A stretch of 46,703 bases of DNA from an uncultured Acidimicrobiales bacterium (GCA_938038785.1 CALHTB010000032.1:1-46703); one strand, 5' to 3'; shown: positions 7,803 to 16,541, counted from the stretch's first letter. Numbers and translations: made by a program. The notes: generated from the letters alone by a model not told the origin.

Positions 7803-8849
7803 GTGCAGCATGCGGCTACCCCACCGGAACGAATCCGAACTCTTGGGCTCGCCCTCGTTGGCTTGCTCGTAATTAGCACCTGGGCGTTTTGGCCATCGAG
7901 CCAAGCCCAGGTCACCGCGGCAGGCGTTCGGGTCAACGCACAATCGGCGTACAACCCGGTACTCGGCGGAGAACAACTACCCGCCGACTTCCGACAAATT
8001 TTGCCCCGCGACGCAATCCAGCCGATCTATGACCCAACGTTCGCCCCTGCCGGCCAAGTTGACTGGCCCGACTCGACCGATGTGATCGGCGTTTCGTTCG
8101 GCACCGAGGCAAAGGCCTACCCTGTCGCCCACCTCAATGGCCGCGAGCTGGTCATCGACGAGGTCGACGGCATCCCCATACTCGTCAGTTGGTGACCGCT
8201 CTGCGCAACGGCGATGGTCCATCGCCGCCAGGTTGAAGACGAAACCCTCATCTTCGGCGTGCACGGAGCACTGCTCGGCAATGCAATGACGTGGTGGGAT
8301 CACAGCACGGGGTCAATCTGGACACAACCCACCGGCGAGGCAATCGCTGGGCCTCGCAAGGGTGAGGTTGTCGAGTTGTTGCCGTCCCAGTTCACGTCGT
8401 GGGGTGCGTGGAAAGAGCTTCACCCGCAGACCCAAGCCCTCGATGTGCGCGCCGGACCATCGTCGTTCGACCTCACCGATTTCCTCATCGTCGTCGATTT
8501 CACGGCGCAAGCTCGGGCATACCCGGTTCCCGACCTACGTCGGGTTGGGGTAATCAACGACATCGTGGCCGACGTTCCAATTGCGGTCGTGAGCGACCCG
8601 GCCGACCCAACCCGCTGGGCCGTGTTCTCTCGAACAGTTGGCGGCGAGGTACGCGAATTCGACATGGTCGATGGGGCGCTCGTCGATCGGTCCACCGGCT
8701 CCTCGTTCACCGCGGCCCGAGGCATCGGGATAGAGGGTGAACTCGCCGACGAAATCCTCGACCAGCTCGCCGGCTTCACCGCGTTCCCGTCGGACTTCCC
8801 CACATTCTGGCCCGATGGGACCATCTGGCAGGAAGGAGACCCTCGATGA
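7803..8849 (+). CDS. DUF3179 domain selenoprotein (in-frame TGA decoded as Sec131)
   Basis: One reading frame runs from GTG 7803 to the stop at 8847-8849, interrupted only by TGA at 8193-8195. Read through, it gives 348 residues: a membrane anchor/signal at about 13-32, then a DUF3179 domain. Family landmarks lie on both sides of the TGA: LPRDAIQPIYDP, GTEAKAYPVAHLNGRELV, GIPILVSW before it; PLCATAM, LIFGVHGALLGNAMTWWD, TGSIWTQPTGEAIAGP after it. The TGA falls on the first Cys of the C-P-L-C motif, so the protein reads U131-P-L-C134. A strong hairpin follows at SECIS distance. A nonsense-mutated gene is the alternative, but the exact Cys position, intact downstream domain and hairpin make selenocysteine much likelier. 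The molecular function of DUF3179 is unknown; a thiol/selenol redox role is inferred. No start lies further upstream (stop at 7776). It overlaps the next gene by 4 bases. Confidence 0.85.
8209..8227 (+). promoter_or_regulatory. Candidate bacterial SECIS hairpin
   Basis: A perfect 8-bp stem (CGGCGATG/CATCGCCG) with loop GTC begins 14 bases after the TGA at 8193-8195. The loop G lies 21 bases beyond the TGA. Bacterial SECIS elements lie just downstream of UGA and carry GU at the apical loop bound by SelB, so size, distance and loop agree. Extra pairing CAAC (8206-8209) with GTTG (8232-8235) is an alternative extension. The residues encoded here (VHRRQ, where the family typically has VFDRR) depart from the family pattern, as expected if RNA structure constrains the codons. 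Confidence 0.75.
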
Positions 8850-9394
8850 GCAGCTTTCCTATCTTTCTCCGGATCGACACGGGCACCTGGTCCCGAGCTC
8901 AAGCCGAGACGCTGCCTCGCCGAACCCTCACCGTCGTGGGCGCGTTCGCCCTAGCTGCGTGGAACCGGTTTGGGGCCCAAGGGTTTCTCGGTCCCCGAGC
9001 GCCAATTCGACTCATGCTGACCGGACTGTATGGCTGGCTAGCGCTCACGTTCGTCATCTGGCTCGTGGCGCGGAGCCGAGAGGCATCGGTGCCGGGATCG
9101 GCGACATACACCCTCCAACGCACGGCCGCAGCCGTGACCGTTGCACACTTTCCGCTCATCATTCTCGGTTTCTACATCGCAACGTTCGGTGCGTTCATTC
9201 GCACACCAGTGCCGGGCACGCTCTTGGCCGTCGCGGTCTTCGCCTTCTGGATTCCCGCACTGCTGATCAAGGCAATGCAACACCTGGTCGACACGAGCTC
9301 AACCACAGCACTTCTTCTCATTGCCGTCCCCTACCTCCTTTGGCTCGGGTGGATTGGGCGCTACCTGTTCGTGCAGGTTGGTCACCTGCTCTGA
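8846..9394 (+). CDS. Multi-pass membrane protein, coupled to DUF3179 selenoprotein
   Basis: A 182-residue protein with about five hydrophobic helices (roughly 28-44, 57-76, 94-117, 123-144, 150-178). I do not recognise a family; the layout resembles Yip1-like small membrane proteins, but this is weak. The ATG overlaps the stop of the DUF3179 gene (ATGA), and AAGGAG lies 8 bases upstream, so it is translated well and in step with the selenoprotein. A joint membrane function is inferred from this coupling. Confidence 0.8.
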   Translation: MSSFPIFLRIDTGTWSRAQAETLPRRTLTVVGAFALAAWNRFGAQGFLGPRAPIRLMLTGLYGWLALTFVIWLVARSREASVPGSATYTLQRTAAAVTVAHFPLIILGFYIATFGAFIRTPVPGTLLAVAVFAFWIPALLIKAMQHLVDTSSTTALLLIAVPYLLWLGWIGRYLFVQVGHLL

Positions 9395-9412
9395 CTTGGG
9401 CAGACTCTTTCG

Positions 9413-10885
9413 GTGACAGACAACGACCGGACCAAAGGACTCTCGCACTCGTTGTCGATAATCCTGGTTGCCGCTACGTCGGGGCTCGTTCTGGTCATCG
9501 AGATTCTTGCCGGTCGCTTGATGGCCCCCTATGTGGGTGTCTCGCTTGAGACCTTTACCGGGATCATCGGAACCATCCTTGGCGGCATTGCTCTCGGTGC
9601 AGCGGTCGGTGGTGCGCTGGCCGACCGCAAAGACCCCGTCCGGCTCATTGCCCAAGCACTCTTCTTTGGCGGCGGGCTCACATGGCTGAGCTTGCCGATC
9701 GTTTCGATCGTTGGCCCGGCGCTCGATTCGGGCCCGGTTGCCATCGTCATCCTCGCCGCCAGTGCGTTCCTGGCCCCCGCTGCCGTGCTCAGCGGCATCG
9801 GACCCATGGTTGCGAAGCTTGAGATCGACAGCCTCACCGAAACCGGCGCGGTGGTCGGGCGTCTCTCGGCGGCGAGCACGTTTGGAGCGCTCCTTGGCAC
9901 GTTCGGAACAGGGTTCGTCTTGATTGCGTTCCTTCCAGTTCGTGCAATCATCATTGGTGTCGGCGCATTGTTAGTTCTCGCCGGCATATTCGTTTTCATT
10001 ACGTCCGGAAGGGCTCGTCCCGACGGCCCTGAGATCGGGGCGGTTATCTTTGCCGCTGTCGTGGGTTTCCTGGTCCCCTCGCCATGCGATATCACGACCG
10101 ACTACTTCTGTGTGCGGGTCGTGGCCGATGCCGACAGAAACGTTGAAGACCCGCGGCCCGGAGGCCGAAGCTTGATCCTCGACCAGCTTCGCCACGCCCA
10201 CGTCGACCTCGAGGACCCAACCTTTCTCGACATCCGCTACATCCGACTGCTGGCCAACGCAACAGCCTCGCAACCCGAAGGGCCTCTCCGGGTCCTGCAC
10301 ATCGGCGGCGGAGGTTTCTCCCTCCCCCGCTATATCAGCGCCGTCCGCCCCGGAAGTACGAACGTCGTTCTCGAGCTCGACGACCAGCTCGTCGACATCG
10401 CCCGCGACCAGCTTGGTCTCACCGAAGCTGACAACCTCGACATCCGAACCGGCGATGCACGCCTGCACCTCGATGAGCTGCCCACGAACGGATTTGATCT
10501 GATCATCGGCGACGCGTTCGCCGGGTCATCGGTCCCCTGGCATCTCACCACCGTCGAGGTTATGAGCGAGGTCGACCGACTGCTCGACACCGATGGCCTC
10601 TATGTGATGAACGTGATTGACGGCGGCGACAACCGATATGCCCGGGCCCAGCTCAACACGCTGGGCGAGGTCTTTAGCGATCTAGGCGTGATTGAACCAG
10701 TGGACGGCGTTGGTTCCACCCGGGTGAACCAAATTCTGATCGCCCGCCAAGGTGCTGTGCCGGTGCTGGAAATCGACTCTGGCGATGGCCGTCAGCTCGA
10801 TGCTGACGAGACCAGCAGGTTTGTCGGCGACATCGGAGTCATCTTGACCGATGACTTCGCCCCAGCCGACCAGCTGCTGACCTAA
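9413..10885 (+). CDS. Membrane-fused spermidine synthase-like protein
   Basis: 490 residues: an N-terminal half with about 6-7 membrane helices (residues 12-215; starts SIILVAATSGLVLVIEILAG, typical of the MFS/spermidine synthase fusion family), then a soluble class I methyltransferase-fold domain like spermidine synthase. The SAM-type loop is VLHIGGGGFSLPRY, followed by VVLELDD, TGDARLHLDEL and DLIIGDAFAGSSVPWHL. The aminopropyltransferase catalytic Asp region is represented only by GDAF, so the true substrate is unknown. The GTG start lies 18 bases after the previous gene and ends the plus-strand trio that begins with the DUF3179 gene. Confidence 0.85.
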   Translation: MTDNDRTKGLSHSLSIILVAATSGLVLVIEILAGRLMAPYVGVSLETFTGIIGTILGGIALGAAVGGALADRKDPVRLIAQALFFGGGLTWLSLPIVSIVGPALDSGPVAIVILAASAFLAPAAVLSGIGPMVAKLEIDSLTETGAVVGRLSAASTFGALLGTFGTGFVLIAFLPVRAIIIGVGALLVLAGIFVFITSGRARPDGPEIGAVIFAAVVGFLVPSPCDITTDYFCVRVVADADRNVEDPRPGGRSLILDQLRHAHVDLEDPTFLDIRYIRLLANATASQPEGPLRVLHIGGGGFSLPRYISAVRPGSTNVVLELDDQLVDIARDQLGLTEADNLDIRTGDARLHLDELPTNGFDLIIGDAFAGSSVPWHLTTVEVMSEVDRLLDTDGLYVMNVIDGGDNRYARAQLNTLGEVFSDLGVIEPVDGVGSTRVNQILIARQGAVPVLEIDSGDGRQLDADETSRFVGDIGVILTDDFAPADQLLT

Positions 10886-10888
10886 CGG

Positions 10889-10977
10889 CAACACCGCCGC
10901 CGCTCCAACACCGCCCTAACACCGCCACCGCTCAAACACCGCTCTAACACCGCCACCGCTCCAACACCGCCTCCGGC
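10889..10977. repeat. 28-bp tandem repeat (17+11 bp units, about 3 copies)
   Basis: Units alternate between 17 bp (e.g. TAACACCGCCACCGCTC) and 11 bp (e.g. CAACACCGCCC), giving a 28-bp higher-order period: 10889-10916, 10917-10944 and a partial copy from 10945. It begins 3 bases after the plus-strand fusion gene and lies between convergent genes. The rest of the gap (10978-11074) holds a short GCCGC-TG-GCGGC hairpin at 11056-11067 and nothing else I can name. Confidence 0.8.
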
Positions 10978-11074
10978 GCCCAGGCTCCGTGCCGCTTGAA
11001 CGGCCCCCGGAGGGGACGATCAGTCCGACTGCGAAGGCAGCAAAATCGCGGCGGAGCCGCTGGCGGCAAAGCGG

Positions 11075-12739
11075 TCAGAGCTCGATCGTGCCGGTGCTGG
11101 TAGCCACGGTTGAAACGAACTTTGGGTCGGTCGAACGGATCGTTATGAACCACTCGCCGGTGCCCACGAACTGCGGGGGAACGGTCCAGCGGTACACATT
11201 GTGCTTGGACACCACGACCTTGAACCCAATTTGATGTTCGCCGACGCCGTCGCCGTCACGGTCGAGGAAGATGCGAGCTTTGGTGCCTTTTTCCCATGCA
11301 AGATCGCGATAGCCGATGGCCACTTTGCCGTTCACCGGCTTGTCGTTCTCCGACAGATTGATCCAATCAACGCGGAACTTGCGCGTGCCTTTGTCTTCGT
11401 GTGGGTCGAACCGGATGTCCTTGATCTGTTGTCCATCCCACATCGACGACGTCGCTCCACCCTCGATGAGCTTGGACGGCGGGGTGTCGTCGAGATCGAT
11501 CGTGATCGTGTTCCATCCCGGGAACACAACAATGTCTTCGCTGACCCGCCACACGCCGTCTACGGTTCGCCACACCAGACGTGCGTTCATGCCGCCGCCG
11601 GGTTGACCTGAAAGCGAGAAATCACCTTCGTAGAACACCCGAGCTGAGAAGTTCGTGAACCGACTGCCGTCGACCAACTTGTCTTGTGGGATGGTGACCC
11701 GGAATCCCGAGTCACTGGGGGTCGGCCCGGTATTGGTGCCGACGAGTTCGCCGTTCGCAAGCGTGAACGTCATATTTCGAAGGAACGACTGGTCGGTCCG
11801 CTGCGAGAAGTCCCACGCATCGCCGCGTACAACGGTTGCGTAGTCTCTGCCGCCGATGGCATCGGGTTGCAGAACTCGAGGGCGAGGGCGCTTGTTGACC
11901 TTCAGCGTGTTGATGAGCGATCGGGTGCCGTCGGGACGAAGTGAGTAGAAGTGGTACGCCCCTGGGAACATTGCGTCGACGTTGAACGTGCCGCTCGTAC
12001 CCTCCGAAACGACACCCCAGTTCGGATTGGCGGGCGAGTTGTTTCCGGGGATCCGATCGCGGTCCCAAATCAGCGTTGACCCAGCGGTCGCGTCGCGTGA
12101 GGTGATCGTGATCACGTCGTTGGTCGGCTGATACAGCCGTACCCAATCGATCTCGATGAAGCCGCCCGGGGCACTCGGAGTGAACACCAAGCCGCGGATC
12201 TCGCCGGCCCAAGCCACCGGCCCGCGATTGGGGTCTGCCTCGATCGCAAAGTCGTACGTCTGCCAGCCTTCAAATACCCGCACTGGTTGAGCGCCTCGGC
12301 ACGCTTGCACCAGCCGGCCGCAGTCGTACCAACTGAGCTCTCCCCAAGCTGCTTTTGTGCCGGTGAGCCGCATTCGGATCGAAACGTGGGTGTAGGTGTC
12401 AGCATCGATGGGCGTCGCTTCACCATCACGGCCATTGGGCAAGCTGTTCCAGCTTTGCAGCAGGCGGATGTTGGCCTGTGCAGCAGCCTGGCCCTTCCAA
12501 CGCCCGCCTGACATCGACACGTTGGTGAAACCTTTGTGTGTTAGCCCCGGCACGTTAGGAAGGTCTCGATCCTGGCCGAAGTCCCACGAGTCGGCCATGG
12601 CCGTCGAGGCAAAATCGGGTGCTTCAGGCACAAACCGACGCGACAGTTCGGGGCGTTTGGCCTGTTGGGCTGACACGGGAGCCGCGGCGAGGACCGAGAC
12701 GACGAGTGACGTGGCAATCAACAGAGCAAGACGGCGCAT
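11075..12739 (-). CDS. Secreted protein with two beta-sandwich (CBM-like) modules
   Basis: The start is set at ATG 12739 because AGAGG lies just upstream and the product then begins with a clean signal peptide (MRRLALLIATSLVVSVLAAAPVSAQQ). The mature protein of about 530 residues contains two related modules. One runs from ADSWDFGQ to IEIDWVRLY; the other from GDAWDFSQ to FRVDWINLS. Between them is a domain with ITITSRDAT and FPGAYHFYSLRPDGT. A final calcium-like DRDGDGVGE loop and an Ig-like ending follow. The WDF...DW(V/I)xL pattern resembles galactose-binding-like/carbohydrate-binding jelly rolls, but I see no catalytic domain. Function unknown; extracellular glycan or surface binding is inferred. 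It lies 31 bases after the PdtaS-type gene. Confidence 0.8.
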   Translation of the reverse strand: MRRLALLIATSLVVSVLAAAPVSAQQAKRPELSRRFVPEAPDFASTAMADSWDFGQDRDLPNVPGLTHKGFTNVSMSGGRWKGQAAAQANIRLLQSWNSLPNGRDGEATPIDADTYTHVSIRMRLTGTKAAWGELSWYDCGRLVQACRGAQPVRVFEGWQTYDFAIEADPNRGPVAWAGEIRGLVFTPSAPGGFIEIDWVRLYQPTNDVITITSRDATAGSTLIWDRDRIPGNNSPANPNWGVVSEGTSGTFNVDAMFPGAYHFYSLRPDGTRSLINTLKVNKRPRPRVLQPDAIGGRDYATVVRGDAWDFSQRTDQSFLRNMTFTLANGELVGTNTGPTPSDSGFRVTIPQDKLVDGSRFTNFSARVFYEGDFSLSGQPGGGMNARLVWRTVDGVWRVSEDIVVFPGWNTITIDLDDTPPSKLIEGGATSSMWDGQQIKDIRFDPHEDKGTRKFRVDWINLSENDKPVNGKVAIGYRDLAWEKGTKARIFLDRDGDGVGEHQIGFKVVVSKHNVYRWTVPPQFVGTGEWFITIRSTDPKFVSTVATSTGTIEL

Positions 12740-12770
12740 CCCACCTCTACGTCGTATCGCATCAGTTTCT

Positions 12771-14291
12771 TTACCCATCAATTGCTGGCCCTGCTACGCG
12801 GTCTTCCCACCCGCGGGGAAATTTCAGAATGGTCGCTGTGCCCGGTGCATTATCAGGGCCGTCACCGCGAACCATCGAGATCGTTCCATGCAGCTCGGCG
12901 GTGACAAAAGTGTGGACCAGTGTGAGGCCAAGCCCCCGGGCCTCGGCAAAGTCGAAACCCTCGGGTGGGCCGATTCCGTTGTCGGAAACACTCACAAACA
13001 GGTCGTCCTCTGTCGTATCGAACGCAACGGTCACGATACGCCCTTCTTCGGGCACGCAGCCCGGCGGAAACGCGTGATCAACAACGTTCTGCAGCAACTC
13101 GGTGAGCACCACCGCAAGCGGCATCGAGCGGATGAGCGGTAGCCGGCCGGCCTCGCCAACAAGATCGAACCGAATGGGGTTAACGGGCCGCTGAAGCCCT
13201 TCCTCGATGAGGCGGATGAGCGGACGAGCGACGTCCTCGAAGGGAGCGTCGTCACCTGAGGCATCATCGCTAGCGTCGTTGGCGAGCGTCTCATGCACGA
13301 TGGCGATCGCGCCGATCCGGCGCACCGATTCATGCAGTGCGAACTTGCCTTCCTCAGATTCGACACGGCGAGCCTGCAGCCGAAGCAGTGACGAAATCGT
13401 CTGCAAGTTGTTCTTCACGCGATGGTGAATCTCGCGAATCGTCGCGTCCTTGGACAGCAACAGCCGGTCCCGGCGCTTTAGTTCAGACACGTCGCGCAAC
13501 AAAATGAAGCCGCCGTCAACCTCTCCGTTCGAGATGACCGGCAGGCATCGGGTGGTGACGGTGACGTTTCGACGTTCGATTTCCTGGGTGACCCCTACCT
13601 TCATCGCATAGGCGGTGCGCACGAACGAATCGTCCAGGCCAATGTCGTCGACGCGCAAGCCCGTGGGGGGCCGATGAATCCCCAACCGGTGAAGTGCCGA
13701 GACGGCATTTGGGGATTGGAAGACAACACGTCGGTCGGCATCGAGTACGAGCAGTCCATCGCCAACTCGAGGAGCGCCGTACTGCGGTTCGTCAGCTCCG
13801 ACAAAGGGGAAGTACCCGTCGGCGATCATCTGCATTAGACGATCTGATAGGTCCAGGTAGGTCTGCTCAAGCAGCAGAAGCTCACGCTGGAAGACCCGCC
13901 GTTCCCGGAGTGCCACGCCAATGATCTTGCCGTCGAGTTTAAACGGCGCGGCGATGACTTCGGCTCGGCCCTCGGGGTAATGGGGGCCGAGATCAACCAC
14001 ATCGCGAAGCAACACGCCCTCGGTAAAGGCCTGGTGTGCAAGAGGCCGGTTGTTCGCTCGATGACGATCGCCGATGGGGTCGTGGGTGTACAACGTGGTG
14101 GCGGTCGACGCTCGAACGTTGGCCAACACGACGTATTGGTCGGGATCGGCAACCGTCGGGGCTAGCACTAACACATCACCAAGAGCGAGGTCGGCGAGAA
14201 GACCCCAGGTTCGGATTAGCCGCTGGAGTTGCGCGACCGAGTCTGCGTCATAACCGGCTGCCTGGCGCGCAAGTTCAATGGGGGATGCCAC
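12771..14291 (-). CDS. pdtaS: PdtaS-type sensor histidine kinase
   Basis: A soluble 506-residue kinase with a GAF-like N-terminus (about 1-155), a PAS domain (about 175-270), the HisKA_2 phospho-acceptor motif REIHHRVKNNLQ (His at 289/290) and an HATPase_c domain (ELLQNVVDHAF, DNGIGPP, GLGLTLVHTF). The arrangement equals mycobacterial PdtaS, which phosphorylates the ANTAR-domain regulator PdtaR that controls termination in target mRNAs. No pdtaR-like gene is in the window. The start is GTG, 2 bases after the upstream ATPase gene stop, so it probably shares its transcript. Confidence 0.88.
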   Translation of the reverse strand: MASPIELARQAAGYDADSVAQLQRLIRTWGLLADLALGDVLVLAPTVADPDQYVVLANVRASTATTLYTHDPIGDRHRANNRPLAHQAFTEGVLLRDVVDLGPHYPEGRAEVIAAPFKLDGKIIGVALRERRVFQRELLLLEQTYLDLSDRLMQMIADGYFPFVGADEPQYGAPRVGDGLLVLDADRRVVFQSPNAVSALHRLGIHRPPTGLRVDDIGLDDSFVRTAYAMKVGVTQEIERRNVTVTTRCLPVISNGEVDGGFILLRDVSELKRRDRLLLSKDATIREIHHRVKNNLQTISSLLRLQARRVESEEGKFALHESVRRIGAIAIVHETLANDASDDASGDDAPFEDVARPLIRLIEEGLQRPVNPIRFDLVGEAGRLPLIRSMPLAVVLTELLQNVVDHAFPPGCVPEEGRIVTVAFDTTEDDLFVSVSDNGIGPPEGFDFAEARGLGLTLVHTFVTAELHGTISMVRGDGPDNAPGTATILKFPRGWEDRVAGPAIDG

Positions 14292-14293
14292 GG

Positions 14294-15388
14294 TTAGCCC
14301 TCGTCCCAGAGCTGCTCGCCGAGGCGTCGCAATCCGTCGATATCGGTCGGTGAATGTACCAAACGAGGAACCGTAGCGACCGTGTCAGCAGGGAGCGAAT
14401 CGATTACTTGACGTTGGGCCTGAGCAACCTCGCAGCGTTCCCGCACATACTCCGCACCTGGGGCCACCAACACCGTTTGATTGTTCGTGAGCGGACTCTT
14501 CGTGTCCGCTGCGACCCGAGTGGCCACATCGAGCACCTTTGGCTCCCAGAACACGTCGGGCTCGACGCCGTTGACAACGACGGCATCGAAGGTCAGTTCT
14601 CGTTGTGCAAGCGCATCAGCGAGGCGTTCGAGACGCGCGACGACGTCGGTGGCCGGTGAGGTTACGGCGACGAACGCTGCGTCGTCACCGGCGAGGTCGG
14701 CTGCTACAGCACTGGTGCGCTCAACCATCTCGGGCACGACGCTGTTCATGAGCTGGAAGAACTCGACGACGTCTGCGAAGAATTCGGCGCCAAGCAACTT
14801 GTCGGCGACTGTGGCGAAGGTCTTCGCCGCCGCTCCCCCGACAAAAGTGCCATCACCGCCGGTCAGCCAGCCGAGCAGGGAACTCCCAAAGAACTCCGAT
14901 ACCCGATTGGGCGCGTCGAAGAAGTCGAGCGCGTTCTGTGACGGCGGGGTGTCGACGATGATGAGCCGATACCGATCCGATGCGATCGCTTCGTCGAGCC
15001 ACCCCAGCGCGGCATAGTCGTTTCCGTGCACAAAGGTGTCGGCGATGCGCCGATACACCGAGTTGGCCATGATTCGCTCGGCGATCTCGGGCGAAGCTGC
15101 CCGTTCGACCATGGCGTCCCAGGCGGGGCCGGGGTCGAGCATTGCTGCGTAAAGATTTGAGTGTGTACCACCGGGTACGGGGACTTGAACTGCTTCGTTG
15201 CCGTCGATGTCAATGCCAAGGGCGTTGGCGAGTCGGCGGGCTGGGTCGATGGTGAGCACGAGCACGTCACCGTCGAGATGGTGCGCAGCCGCAAGTCCAA
15301 GGGCTGCCGAGACGGTGGTCTTTCCCACACCGCCGCTCCCAGCGACGACAACGAGCGATCGCCCCTCGATGATCTGCCGCAGGGTCAC
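14294..15388 (-). CDS. ArsA/Get3-like ATPase (second subunit)
   Basis: 364 residues with the deviant Walker A GSGGVGKTT at 17-25 and the ArsA/Get3 signature LTIDPARRLANALG; switch DTPPSQNALDF follows. It overlaps the preceding ATPase gene by 4 bases (ATGA). Tandem pairs like this are known in mycobacteria (Rv3679/Rv3680, BagA/BagB), where they form a Get3-like heterodimer. There is no arsenite-transport gene nearby, so arsenical resistance is unlikely. Gene pair and kinase are co-oriented and nearly touching. Confidence 0.88.
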   Translation of the reverse strand: MTLRQIIEGRSLVVVAGSGGVGKTTVSAALGLAAAHHLDGDVLVLTIDPARRLANALGIDIDGNEAVQVPVPGGTHSNLYAAMLDPGPAWDAMVERAASPEIAERIMANSVYRRIADTFVHGNDYAALGWLDEAIASDRYRLIIVDTPPSQNALDFFDAPNRVSEFFGSSLLGWLTGGDGTFVGGAAAKTFATVADKLLGAEFFADVVEFFQLMNSVVPEMVERTSAVAADLAGDDAAFVAVTSPATDVVARLERLADALAQRELTFDAVVVNGVEPDVFWEPKVLDVATRVAADTKSPLTNNQTVLVAPGAEYVRERCEVAQAQRQVIDSLPADTVATVPRLVHSPTDIDGLRRLGEQLWDEG

Positions 15389-16299
15389 AGCGAGAGCTCG
15401 TCGGCAATAGCTTCACGCACTGCTGCCGGGATGCTGTCTACGACACCGAATTCGGGCACATGGAGAACCGGTGTGGCGTCCGTGAGTTCGGCCCGCAGGC
15501 GCGCATCAATTTGAGAGGCGACGTCAGCACGGTCAAGACCAACCTGCACTGCCTCTAGCACCCCTCGGGAACCTGCCGATAGCCGCTTTGGTGGGTCGGC
15601 AAGCAACTCGTCGAGCTGGGCGCGCTTGGTACGTGCGTACAACTGCGGTCGGGTCCGGTTGACCACGACCGCAGCCAGGTGAGCTGGCGTCTCACTATGG
15701 AGGCGATCGATGAACTCAATCGTCTCGGAGACTGGCACCTCTTCAGCGAGGGTCACGTTGACCACGCCGGTGAGCTCGGGGTCCGCCAGCAGCGCAATCA
15801 TCCAGCCGGTCTCGCGGGCAAGTCGACCAACAGGTGCGATCTCGCCGACGTTCTTGGGCGCGGACAGTTCGCCCAGTAGATGCCCGCTGGACGCAGCATC
15901 GACGACGACCAAATCCCAGTCGCCGCTTCGAGCCTCGTGGGCGTACTTGCCGACCAGCAATAATTCTGAAACCCCCGGCGCAGCTTCAGCCACGAACGAG
16001 AAGGCGTTCGCAACTGGCTTCCCGACCGCTCCAAGAGGACCCAGCTGCAACGCAACGAACTCCGACAGCGAGTCAGAGGAATCGATCTGGACGACGCTCA
16101 AATTTCGCTTGACCTCGATGGCCTCGTGTTCAGGCTCGACGCCAAAGAAACCCGCCGCACCCGGGCTGCCGTCAGCGGAGATCAACAATGTCGACTTGCC
16201 ACGAAATGCCGCCAGGTCTGCGAGCGCGGCAGCGACCGACGACTTTCCCGTCCCACCCTTCCCGCCGACGATGAGAAGTCGGCGGTCAAGGATGGTCAT
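15385..16299 (-). CDS. ArsA/Get3-like ATPase (first subunit)
   Basis: 304 residues with P-loop GGKGGTGKSS at 12-21 and LISADGSPGAAGFFG, a variant of the usual DPA motif: the family's TDPAH region is here SADGSP, as in the partner-type subunit of mycobacterial BagA/BagB pairs. VVVDAASSGHLLG fills the switch II position (DTAPTGH in ArsA). It is shorter than its neighbour and probably forms the regulatory half of a heterodimer (inferred). It overlaps the second subunit by 4 bases. Confidence 0.85.
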   Translation of the reverse strand: MTILDRRLLIVGGKGGTGKSSVAAALADLAAFRGKSTLLISADGSPGAAGFFGVEPEHEAIEVKRNLSVVQIDSSDSLSEFVALQLGPLGAVGKPVANAFSFVAEAAPGVSELLLVGKYAHEARSGDWDLVVVDAASSGHLLGELSAPKNVGEIAPVGRLARETGWMIALLADPELTGVVNVTLAEEVPVSETIEFIDRLHSETPAHLAAVVVNRTRPQLYARTKRAQLDELLADPPKRLSAGSRGVLEAVQVGLDRADVASQIDARLRAELTDATPVLHVPEFGVVDSIPAAVREAIADELSL

Positions 16300-16310
16300 G
16301 GTATTCGGGT

Positions 16311-16541
16311 TCAGCCGAAGCCGATCGGGCGGGTCGCGTCGTCGCTACCGATCTCGACATAGGCAATCTTGGTCGACGGAACACCGATCTGACGGCCCTT
16401 CTTGTCTTCTATCCACAAGATGGCGGTCTCGCTGGAAAGCGCAGCCTCAACGTCGGACTTCACGGCCGCCGACGATGTTCCATCGGCGAGCTCGAGCATG
16501 ATTTCCTTGGCGGTGTACGTCACACCAATTCGAATTTCCAC
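16311..16541 (-). CDS. DUF3107 family protein
   Basis: A 76-residue protein starting GTG, with the DUF3107 pattern: EIRIGVTYTAKEIMLEL, then a helix, and GRQIGVPSTKIAYVEIG near the end. It is a small actinobacterial protein of unknown function (TB9.4 in Mycobacterium tuberculosis). It stands between mrp and the ArsA-like pair with short gaps, and GAGAG lies upstream of the start. Confidence 0.88.
   Translation of the reverse strand: MEIRIGVTYTAKEIMLELADGTSSAAVKSDVEAALSSETAILWIEDKKGRQIGVPSTKIAYVEIGSDDATRPIGFG

Noticed and set aside
7803-8849. UGA read as tryptophan (code reassignment)
   Set aside because: TGA ends many genes here (rsmA, ccmB, ccmC, ccmD, glcD) and conserved Trp codons are TGG. 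The family residue at the DUF3179 site is Cys, not Trp.
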